This document shows, one piece after another, positions 49,601-62,065 of a stretch of DNA of 64,000 nucleotides. Each line of letters starts with the position of its first letter. Positions within the stretch are counted from its first letter, which is position 1. Origin of the DNA: Bostrychus sinensis (taxonomy: Eukaryota > Chordata > Actinopteri > Gobiiformes > Eleotridae); the NCBI GenBank assembly GCA_020698575.1, contig CM036252.1:1526597-1590596 (forward strand). The letters run 5' to 3'. The position numbers and the translations under genes are program-made. Under the pieces are notes generated by a model. The model made no database searches, was not told the DNA's origin, and saw nothing but the letters and a program-made list of their open reading frames with translations.

Positions 49601-52600
49601 TTTATTTATCAGTATATTTATTTAACAGAATATTTATTTAACAGAATATTTATTTAACAGTATATTTATTTAACAGAATATTTATTAAACAGTTTATTTA
49701 TTAAACAGTTTATTTATTTAACAGTATATTTATTTAACAGAATATTTATTTAACAGAATATTTATTAAACAGTTTATTTATTAAACAGTTTATTTATTTA
49801 ACAGTATATTTATTTAACAGAATATTTATTTAACAGAATATTTATTTAACAGTATATTTATTTAACAGAATATTTATTAAACAGTTTATTTATTAAACAG
49901 TTTATTTATTTATCAGTATATTTATTTAACAGTATATTTATTTAACAGAATATTTATTAAACAGTTTATTTATTAAACAGTTTATTTATTTAACAGTATA
50001 TTTATTTAACAGAATATTTATTTAACAGAATATTTATTTAACAGAATATTTATTTAACAGTATATTTATTAAACAGTTTATTTATTAAACAGTTTATTTA
50101 TTTATCAGTATATTTATTTAACAGTATATTTATTTAACAGAATATTTATTTAACAGAATATTTATTTAACAGTATAATTATTTAACAGAATATTTATTTA
50201 ACAGTATATTTATTTAACAGAATATTTATTTAACAGTATATTTATTTAACAGAATATTTATTAAACAGTTTATTTATTAAACAGTTTATTTATTTATCAG
50301 TATATTTATTTAACAGAATATTTATTAAACAGTTTATTTATTAAACAGTTTATTTATTTATCAGTATATTTATTTAACAGAATATTTATTTAACAGAATA
50401 TTTATTTAACAGTATATTTATTTAACAGAATATTTATTAAACAGTTTATTTATTAAACAGTTTATTTATTTAACAGTATATTTATTTAACAGAATATTTA
50501 TTTAACAGAATATTTATTAAACAGTTTATTTATTAAACAGTTTATTTATTTAACAGTATATTTATTTAACAGAATATTTATTTAACAGAATATTTATTTA
50601 ACAGTATATTTATTTAACAGAATATTTATTAAACAGTATATTTATTAAACAGTTTATTTATTTAACAGAATAATTATTTAACAGTATATTTATTAAACAG
50701 TTTATTTATTTAACAGAATATTTATTTAACAGAATATTTATTAAACAGTTTATTTATTAAACAGTTTATTTATTTAACAGAATATTTATTTAACAGTATA
50801 TTTATTTAACAGTTTATTTTATTAACAGTTTATTTATCAGTATATTTATTTAACAGTATATTTATTTAACAGAATATTTATTAAACAGTTTATTTATTAA
50901 ACAGTTTATTTATTTAACAGAATATTTATTTAACAGTATATTTATTTAACAGAATATTTATTTAACAGTATATTTATTAAACAGTTTATTTATTTAACAG
51001 TATATTTATTTAACAGAATATTTATTTAACAGAATATTTATTTAACAGTATATTTATTAAACAGTTTATTTATTTAACAGAATATTTATTTAACAGAATA
51101 TTTATTTAATAGTATATTTATTTAACAGAATATTTATTTAACAATATATTTATTAAACAGTTTATTTATTTAACTATATTTATTTAACAGAATATTTATT
51201 TAACAGAATATTTATTTAACAGTATATTTATTTAACAGAATATTTATTTAACAGTATATTTATTTAACAGAATATTTATTTAACAGTATATTTATTTAAC
51301 AGAATATTTATTTAACAGTATATTTATTTAACCGAATATTTATTAAACAGTTTATTTATTAAACAGTTTATTTATTTAACAGTATATTTATTTAACAGAA
51401 TATTTATTTAACAGAATATTTATTTAACAGAATATTTATTTAACAGTTTATTTATTAAACAGTTTATTTATTTAACAGTATATTTATTTAACAGAATATT
51501 TATTTAACAGAATATTTATTTAACAGTATATTTATTAAACAGTTTATTTATTAAACAGTTTATTTATTTATCAGTATATTTATTTAACAGTATATTTATT
51601 TAACAGAATATTTATTTAACAGAATATTTATTTAACAGTATAATTATTTAACAGAATATTTATTTAACAGTATATTTATTTAACAGAATATTTATTTAAC
51701 AGTATATTTATTTAACAGAATATTTATTAAACAGTTTATTTATTAAACAGTTTATTTATTTATCAGTATATTTATTTAACAGAATATTTATTAAACAGTT
51801 TATTTATTAAACAGTTTATTTATTTATCAGTATATTTATTTAACAGAATATTTATTTAACAGAATATTTATTTAACAGTATATTTATTTAACAGAATATT
51901 TATTAAACAGTTTATTTATTAAACAGTTTATTTATTTATCAGTATATTTATTTAACAGAATATTTATTTAACAGAATATTTATTAAACAGTTTATTTATT
52001 AAACAGTTTATTTATTTAACAGTATATTTATTTAACAGAATATTTATTTAACAGAATATTTATTTAACAGTATATTTATTTAACAGAATATTTATTAAAC
52101 AGTTTATTTATTAAACAGTTTATTTATTTATCAGTATATTTATTTAACAGTATATTTATTTAACAGAATATTTATTAAACAGTTTATTTATTAAACAGTT
52201 TATTTATTTAACAGTATATTTATTTAACAGAATATTTATTTAACAGAATATTTATTTAACAGAATATTTATTTAACAGTATATTTATTAAACAGTTTATT
52301 TATTAAACAGTTTATTTATTTATCAGTATATTTATTTAACAGTATATTTATTTAACAGAATATTTATTTAACAGAATATTTATTTAACAGTATAATTATT
52401 TAACAGAATATTTATTTAACAGTATATTTATTTAACAGAATATTTATTTAACAGTATATTTATTTAACAGAATATTTATTAAACAGTTTATTTATTAAAC
52501 AGTTTATTTATTTATCAGTATATTTATTTAACAGAATATTTATTAAACAGTTTATTTATTAAACAGTTTATTTATTTATCAGTATATTTATTTAACAGAA

Positions 52601-55600
52601 TATTTATTTAACAGAATATTTATTTAACAGTATATTTATTTAACAGAATATTTATTAAACAGTTTATTTATTAAACAGTTTATTTATTTAACAGTATATT
52701 TATTTAACAGAATATTTATTTAACAGAATATTTATTAAACAGTTTATTTATTAAACAGTTTATTTATTTAACAGTATATTTATTTAACAGAATATTTATT
52801 TAACAGAATATTTATTTAACAGTATATTTATTTAACAGAATATTTATTAAACAGTTTATTTATTAAACAGTTTATTTATTTATCAGTATATTTATTTAAC
52901 AGTATATTTATTTAACAGAATATTTATTAAACAGTTTATTTATTAAACAGTTTATTTATTTAACAGTATATTTATTTAACAGAATATTTATTTAACAGTA
53001 TATTTATTTAACAGTATATTTATTAAACAGTTTATTTATTAAACAGTTTATTTATTTAACAGTATATTTATTTAACAGAATATTTATTTAACAGAATATT
53101 TATTTAACAGTATATTTATTAAACAGTTTATTTATTAAACAGTTTATTTAATTATCAGTATATTTATTTAACAGTATATTTATTTAACAGAATATTTATT
53201 AAACAGTTTATTTATTAAACAGTTTATTTATTTAACAGTATATTTATTTAACAGAATATTTATTTAACAGTATATTTATTTAACAGTATATTTATTAAAC
53301 AGTTTATTTATTAAACAGTTTATTTATTTAACAGTATATTTATTTAACAGAATATTTATTTAACAGAATATTTATTTAACAGTATATTTATTAAACAGTT
53401 TATTTATTAAACAGTTTATTTATTTAACAGAATATTTATTTAACAGAATATTTATTTAACAGTATATTTATTTAACAGAATATTTATTAAACAGTTTATT
53501 TATTAAACAGTTTATTTATTTAACAGAATATTTATTTAACAGAATATTTATTAAACAGTATATTTATTTAACAGAATATTTATTAAACAGTATATTTATT
53601 TAACAGTATATTTCTGTTGTTTTCCTCAGACACAGAGAAGGCCCTGATGGCCGTGGAGGCAGCGACCCTGAGTGAAGGGGTCAAAGGTCGTGCGGAGAAA
53701 CTCCTGAACATCTTCCAGAGCGACCTCTTCCAGGCTCTGCTCGGTAACTGTCACATGACCACACTCAGGTCACGTGACCACGCTCAGGTCACGTGACAAC
53801 ACTCAGGTCACATGACCACACTCAGGTCATGTACATATCATGAGTCAGTATTGTCCTAATCGAGACCAAGACCTGTCCAGAAACTGACTCCAGAATTATG
53901 AGGAAAAGCATTTTCCTTTAACGTTTGGTAAAAACCATTTCTGAGACTGAAGTCCTGAAGTTGATCTGTGATGTGATTAAATTAATTTATTTACATATTT
54001 TATAAAATATTAAAATAAGACTTTGTTATTTCTGTGTGAAACAGATATCCAGGAGTTCTACGAGCTGACGGTCTGTGAGAACCAGAACCAACCAGAACCA
54101 GAGCCGGACTCAGAACAGGTAAGCCCTGCCCCTTTTTAACCTGATCAGGCTCCGCCCCCTCACCTGATCAGGTAACATCTGGTCCCTCTGGATCTGACCG
54201 CGGGGCAGAGCACTTTGCCATTTCCCAGACGTTTAGGCCCTACACTGTGAGTATGAACTCTCTAGCCACACATTGTGCCAGTCCCAAGCCTGGATAAATG
54301 GAGAAACGGTTTGTCAAGGAGGGCATCTGGTGTAAAAACCTGGCAAAGTACCATGAGGGAGTTTCTTTGTCTCCTCAGCTGAGTTAAACCTGCTGCTCGC
54401 TTTAGAGACAGGAGCTGGACGCCTGCAGGAGACCAGAGTTAACCCTCGCTTTAGGGACAGGAGCTGGACGCCTGCGGGAGACCAGAGTTAACCCTCGCTT
54501 TAGAGACAGGAGCTGGACGCCTGCGGGAGACCAGAGTTAACCCTCGCTTTAGAGACAGGAGCTGGACGCCTGCGGGAGACCAGAGTTAACCCTCGCTTTA
54601 GAGACAGGAGCTGGACGCCTGCGGGAGACCAGAGTTAACCCTCGCTTTAGAGACAGGAGCTGGACGCCTGCGGGAGACCAGAGTTAACCCTCGCTTTAGG
54701 GACAGGAGCTGGACGCCTGCAGGAGACCAGAGTTAACCCTCGCTTTAGAGACAGGAGCTGGACGCCTGCAAGAGACCAGAGTTAACCCTCGCTTTAGAGA
54801 CAGGAGCTGGACGCCTGCAAGAGACCAGAGTTAACCCTCGCTTTAGAGACAGGAGCTGGACGCCTGCGGGAGACCAGAGTTAACCCTCGCTTTAGAGACA
54901 GGAGCTGGACGCCTGCAAGAGACCAGAGTTAACCCTCGCTTTAGAGACAGGAGCTGGACGCCTGCAGGAGACCAGAGTTAAACCTCGCTTTAGAGACAGG
55001 AGCTGGACGCCTGCGGGAGACCAGAGTTAACCCTCGCTTTAGAGACAGGAGCTGGACGCCTGCAGGAGACCAGAGTTAAACCTCGCTTTAGAGACAGGAG
55101 CTGGACGCCTGCGGGAGACCAGAGTTAACCCTCGCTTTAGAGACAGGAGCTGGACGCCTGCAGGAGACCAGAGTTAACCCTCGCTTTAGAGACAGGAGCT
55201 GGACGCCTGCGGGAGACCAGAGTTAACCCTCGCTTTAGGGACAGGAGCTGGACGCCTGCGGGAGACCAGAGTTAACCCTCGCTTTAGAGACAGGAGCTGG
55301 ACGCCTGCGGGAGACCAGAGTTAACCCTCGCTTTAGAGACAGGAGCTGGACGCCTGCGGGAGACCAGAGTTAACCCTCGCTTTAGAGACAGGAGCTGGAC
55401 GCCTGCGGGAGACCAGAGTTAACCCTCGCTTTAGAGACAGGAGCTGGACGCCTGCGGGAGACCAGAGTTAACCCTCGCTTTAGAGACAGGAGCTGGACGC
55501 CTGCGGGAGACCAGAGTTAACCCTCGCTTTAGAGACAGGAGCTGGACGCCTGCGGGAGACCAGAGTTAACCCTCGCTTTAGAGACAGGAGCTGGACGCCT

Positions 55601-58091
55601 GCGGGAGACCAGAGTTAACCCTCGCTTTAGGGACAGGAGCTGGACGCCTGCGGGAGACCAGAGTTAACCCTCGCTTTAGAGACAGGAGCTGGACGCCTGC
55701 GGGAGACCAGAGTTAACCCTCGCTTTAGAGACAGGAGCTGGACGCCTGCGGGAGACCAGAGTTAACCCTCGCTTTAGAGACAGGAGCTGGACGCCTGCGG
55801 GAGACCAGAGTTAACCCTCGCTTTAGAGACAGGAGCTGGACGCCTGCGGGAGACCAGAGTTAACCCTCGCTTTAGAGACAGGAGCTGGACGCCTGCGGGA
55901 GACCAGAGTTAACCCTCGCTTTAGAGACAGGAGCTGGACGCCTGCGGGAGACCAGAGTTAACCCTCGCTTTAGAGACAGGAGCTGGACGCCTGCAAAAGA
56001 CCAGAGTTAACCCTCGCTTTAGAGACAGGAGCTGGACGCCTGCAGGAGACCAGAGTTAAACCTCGCTTTAGGGACAGGAGCTGGACGCCTGCGGGAGACC
56101 AGAGTTAAACCTCGCTTTAGGGACAGGAGCTGGACGCCTGCAGGAGACCAGAGTTAACCCTCGCTTTAGAGACAGGAGCTGGACGCCTGCAGGAGACCAG
56201 AGTTAACCCTCGCTTTAGAGACAGGAGCTGGACGCCTGCAGGAGACCAGAGTTAACCCTCGCTTTAGGGACAGGAGCTGGACGCCTGCAGGAGACCAGAG
56301 TTAACCCTCGCTTTAGAGACAGGAGCTGGACGCCTGCGGGAGACCAGAGTTAACCCTCGCTTTAGGGACAGGAGCTGGACGCCTGCGGGAGACCAGAGTT
56401 AACCCTCGCTTTAGGGACAGGAGCTGGACGCCTGCGGGAGACCAGAGTTAAACCTCGCTTTAGAGACAGGAGCTGGACGCCTGCAGGAGACCAGAGTTAA
56501 CCCTCGCTTTAGAGACAGGAGCTGGACGCCTGCGGGAGACCAGAGTTAACCCTCGCTTTAGAGACAGGAACTGGACGCCTGCAGGAGACCAGAGTTAACC
56601 CTCGCTTTAGAGACAGGAGCTGGACGCCTGCGGGAGACCAGAGTTAACCCTCGCTTTAGAGACAGGAGCTGGACGCCTGCGGGAGACCAGAGTTAACCCT
56701 CGCTTTAGGGACAGGAGCTGGACGCCTGCGGGAGACCAGAGTTAACCCTCGCTTTAGGGACAGGAGCTGGACGCCTGCAGGAGACCGGAGAAAACCTCAC
56801 ATCCTCACAGAAACTTTGGGATTTTGACTTTTATACATGTTCTTTTCAGTTTTATTTCTCTCTCTGGCGTTCAGTGTAAGTTCAGTGTTTACAGATGATC
56901 AGCTTATATCCAGCGTTATAGATTATTATAGATTATTATAGATTATTATGAATGATTACAGATTGGTGCAGAGATAGAGATTAAAGGCGTTTGACCTTCT
57001 CACAGCTTTGATTCACCTCCACACAAAAACACAAAATAAACAGAGTCTGCTCCGTCCTAATTCATTATAAAAACTCACTTTTAAAGTTTCTAAGGCTGTG
57101 TTCCCCCTGCAGGCCTTTAATGCTCAGTCTGATTTTTTGGTAGAATGTGATTTTGTGAATGTGATGGTTACAGTTTAAATGTGACGTCCATCAGTCTCGT
57201 GCAGGGGCGTAACTTGGTGATGTGGGGCCCCAGTGCAGGATTTCAGAATGGGCCCTAAACTTATGAAGCACATTCAGTTCTTCAGGTTCATGTATTGTGC
57301 TTTTTAATTTAAAAAAATGTTGCTGTTTTACTGGAGTTTGATGCAAAAACAAAAAACAAAACCCAAAACAAAATAAAACAAAACAAAAACAGATACAATT
57401 GGATCTGTTGTATCTGTTTGGATCTCGGACTCGTCTCCTCTCACAGACTCAGACTCGGACTCGGACTCGGACTCGGACTCGGACTCGGACCTGTCTCCTC
57501 TCACAGACTCAGACTCAGACTCAGACTCAGACTCGGACTCGGACTCGGACTCGGACTCGGACTGGGACTTGTCTCCTCTCACAGACTCAGACTCAGACTC
57601 AGACTCAGACTCGGACTCGGACTCGGACTTGTCTCCTCTCACAGACTCAGACTCAGACTCAGACTCAGACTGGGACTTGTCTCCTCTCACAGACTCAGAC
57701 TCAGACTCGGACTCGGACTCGGACTGGGACTGGGACTTGTCTCTCAGTCTCACTTGTGTTTCCTGAGCAGAGACAGAGCAGCTTTAAAGTTTTGTTTATG
57801 ACAAAACCAAATCCAGGTCCAGTCCCTCGTGAGTACAGACCGGGGACTGGACCGGGACTTGGCTCTGGACCGCTCGGACTCGGACTCGGACTCGGACTCG
57901 GACTCGGACTCGGGCCCTGGACTCCAGAGAGACCGGGTCCAGAGCTAAACTTGCTCAGTGAAGTCTGAGTGTGGACGCAGCCTCCGCATCCTTCCTCCTT
58001 TCCTCGCGCCCTACAGCCTCCTGTTGCCTGGAAACAGCTGCAGCAGCGTCACCGGGGCAACAGCTGCAGGTCTCCATGGCAACAGCACCCC

Positions 58092-58127
<36 letters not shown>

Positions 58128-61100
58128 AAACAAAACCGAAAAAGAGGAGAAAAAAAGAGAAAGACGCCGCGCGCGAGCTCAGCCCCCATTTTACTTCAGC
58201 GCCGCGCTTCCCGCCATTCACCGCGATCTCCCGCCATTCAGCGCCGCCCGGACGCGCACGAGACACCGACGAGCACGGTGCAGCCACGGGGGCGCGCGCG
58301 AGGAGACGAGGACGGAAGGAAAGGAAGGAAAGAAGGAAAAGGAGGAAGGAAGGAGGGAGAGACGGAAGGAAGGAGGGATGTGAGTGGCGCGTGATGGGGA
58401 CATGGACTGTCTCTGCATCGTCACAACCAAGGTAGGCACGTGGTCCGGACCAGACCCGGTCTAGACCCGGTCTACAGCCGCTTTAACACGGGTCTGGAGC
58501 CGGTTTACAGCTGAACTAGTCCTGGTTTAGTCCTGGTTTAGTCCTGGTCTGGTGCTGCCTTCATCCTGCCTCAGACTCTGTACATGTTGCTTCAGACCCG
58601 GTTCATTTCTGGTTTGGACCTGGTCTAGTCCAGACTTAAACATGGTCTAGACCTGGTTTAGACCTGGTGCAGTATTTGTTTAGTCCCGGTTTAGTCCTGG
58701 TTTAGTCCTGGTTTAGTCCAGGTTTAGTCCTGGTCACGTCCAGACTCAGACCTAGCTCAGACCTTAAACCCGGTTCAGTCCAGGTCCAGTCCTGTGTTGT
58801 CCAAAGTGTGGTCCGTGGTCCACAGGTGGGAACATCTGGACTCAGAGCAGGAGCTGGGCCTGGGTCTGAGGGTCCTGGTCTCTGGTCCTGGACTCTGGTC
58901 CTGGTACAAAGACTTAAAGTCCAGCTGAGGCTGTCTCAGACTCAGTACCTGATGAAGTACTGTTACTGCTGTGGAGTACTTCATGTGTTTAACTCATGAG
59001 GTAACAGGTACTGCATCATCTGTGGGCTGTAGAGACTCGGACTCAGGCTCAGGACTTGGACTCAGGACTCAGGACTCGGACTCAGGACTCAGGACTTGGA
59101 CTCAGGACTCAGGACTTGGACTCAGGACTCAGGACTCGGACTCAGGACTCAGGACTCGGACTCAGGACTCAGGACTTGGACTCAGGACTCAGGACTTGGA
59201 CTCAGGACTCAGGACTCAGGACTTGGACTCAGGACTCAGGACTCGGACTCAGGACTCAGGACTTGGACTCAGGACTCAGGACTTGGACTCAGGACTCAGG
59301 ACTCAGGACTTGGACTCAGGACTCAGGACTTGGACTCAGGACTCAGGACTCAGGACTTGGACTCAGGACTCAGGACTCAGGACTCAGGACTCGGACTCAG
59401 ACTCAGGACTTGGACTCAGGCTCAGGACTTGGACTCAGGACTCAGGACTTGGACTCAGGACTCAGGACTTGGACTCAGGACTCAGGACTTGGACTCAGGA
59501 CTCAGGACTTGGACTCAGGCTCAGGGGCAGAATGAAGTACTTTCTAACCCAAATTACACAGTAAAAGTTACTTTGAACCAGAACAGAACTATTCATTGTA
59601 CTGATACTACAGTATAAGTACTGAGCGTGTGTACAGAGAGTGGTTCTGAGGACTGAGACCTTCTGGACCCACCAGGACCGGGCCTGGACCCACCAGGACC
59701 GGGCCTGGACCCACCAGGACCGGGCCTGGACCCACCAGGACCGGGCCTGGACCCACCAGTCCTGGGTCTGGACAGGACTGAGGTGTAAATGCGTCCTCCA
59801 CAGAGGACTCGGATACTTCAGTTACTGCAGTACTGTTGTAGAAGGTACTGCTCTGAGTGTGTCTTCAGTGGTTCCCAAACTGGGGTCCGGGCCCCTGGTG
59901 GGCGGTGAAGGTACCACAGGGGCTGCCTGAGGTCATCCATGTTAAGTCCACAGACAGAACCTGAGTCTAAGTCCAGTTAGAACCCGGTTTAACTCAGGAG
60001 CAGGCTTTAAAGAGGTCTGGAAACATGACCCAGAGCGAAGTCCTACAGTCTGGGTCCTGGGGTCCTGGGGTCCTGGGGTCCTGGGGTCCTGGGGTCTGGG
60101 GGTCCTGGGGTCCTGGGGTCCTGGGGTCCTGGGGTCCTGGGGTCCTGGGATGTTCTGGTTTTTCAGGGGCCGCAGCTCTCTGGACTCTGGGCGGGTTTCC
60201 TGGAGTAACTCAGACGTGTTACTTCTGTAAAGAGTAAAAGTACTCAGACCTCAGTGGGACCAGGGTTCTGTTTCTGTCTCCAGTTCAGACCGAGTCTAAG
60301 TCCGAGTCACTAAAGACTGGTCCGGGTTGAGTCCGGGTTGAGTCCGGGTTGAGTCCGGGTTGAGTCCGAGTCGAGTCCGAGTCGAGTCTTGAGCACTTGA
60401 AGTGGGAGTCCAAGTCCGAGTCCAGGCTCCAGTGTTGGACTCAGGAGGTTTTAGTTTCTTTTTTTTTTTTTCTTTGCTCAGACTTAAATATGGAGCAGCT
60501 CTGTCACAAGAGTCCAAGTCCAGGTCTTGAGTCCAGGTCTCGAGTCCAGGTCTAAGATCCAGACTAAGTCGAGGTTTAAGCTCCCATGTTGTTCTTTCCT
60601 CAGTTTTCCTGAAACAGAGTTGGACTCCTGTGCTTTAGTTTTTCAGGTTTTATATTAAAATAATGCATCTGTGGAAAACCTCTTCTGTTGGGGAGCTATT
60701 ACTTTGATTAGGAGTCTGTCGCCCCCTGCTGGCAACGCTGGTTACTGGACAGAGTATAAAACGGCTATTTAGCACGGCTGTTAGCAACATGATGCTAACA
60801 GACAGATTTCTGAGCTGATGCTTGGTAGTGACGGAGGTTTAAGGCTGAAAAGATCAGAACGAGTCCGGTGACGGTGTCTGGGCTTTAGAAACGCTCAGGA
60901 GCACTTCCTGGTTTCACCCAGAGCTGTGAGACCGAGCGTTTTCAGCTCTGGAGAAGGACAGCGCCTCAGCATACAGGATTACTCAAACAGAATACTACTG
61001 CAGCTCTGTTTCTGAGGAGGAGACCACATTAGAGCAGGGTTAAAGAGAGGAACTGTAGTCGTATGCAGTATGCACTCTGCTGGTTTAAAATGGTACTGCA

Positions 61101-62020
61101 GTCTGAATCAAAACAATGGTCTCTTTTCTGATTGGACGAAAACCAAAACAAAAACAACTTGGCCATTATGTAAAATATATTTTTTTATTGTGAATAACTC
61201 TGTAGCTGTACCATTGTTATCGGTAAAATATTTGGTTTAAACACATTTACCTCAGATCTGGGACACGTGGGTCATTTTTATGAAAAATAAAAAATATATA
61301 ATGCTCATAGCAGCTTTAATGTCAGGGTCCAGGGTTCCCACAGGGCATTAAAAAGCATTAAACTGATTTGGCAAAAATGAAGGCCTTAGGTGGCATTAAA
61401 AAGTGTTCCATTTATTCCAACAGGTATTAAAAATTTACAGCAGTTTTTAAGTAAAATTTCTGACATTATTAGTTTTATTTGTGAATATAAATATGTTTAA
61501 AAATAATAATTTATCATATTTATAGCAGGGTTAGGGTTAGGGTTACATGAGAGTGATAGATGAGTGGAACGAGGAGCAGGACCACATTACCCAAATATTG
61601 AATGTTTGACTTTTGTCTGACTGTAATTTTACAAAACGTGCTAATAAATATTGACAGTTTAAGCTGCTGTTACTGTATGTTTTTGGCATTAACAAATTTA
61701 AAACTGGCATTAAAAAGCACTAAGTTAGATTTGTTGATCCCTGCAGGAACCCTGGAGTCGCAGTAGTAATGACCTTAAGATACCAGTACTTTTACAGAGT
61801 ACAGAGTAGTGTCCTGTCTCTCAGTGATGTGGAGGTTGTGGGTTGGACTCCTGATCTCTCTGAGTGGAGTGTGTTACTGTGGCAGAGTGGTTAGCCTCTC
61901 TCCTGCTTTAAGGATGTATTACAGTAACTTTAAAGCCAGGTGCTTGTACTGCAGGGGGCGCTAGAGTTCAGAATATGACATTATACACATTAGACCTGCT
62001 GCTGCTCTGGGCTAATCTGG

Positions 62021-62065
<45 letters not shown>

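Noticed and set aside
48075..53612. CRISPR-like direct repeats
   Set aside because: Units are contiguous without unique spacers and lie in a vertebrate gene intron; the same holds for the other arrays.
57328..57968. Ser-Glu, Ser-Asp or Arg-Thr rich proteins
   Set aside because: Translations of a hexamer repeat on both strands; no gene evidence.
61528..61545. Telomere-like TTAGGG repeats
   Set aside because: Fewer than three units inside a MITE; too short for an interstitial telomere claim.
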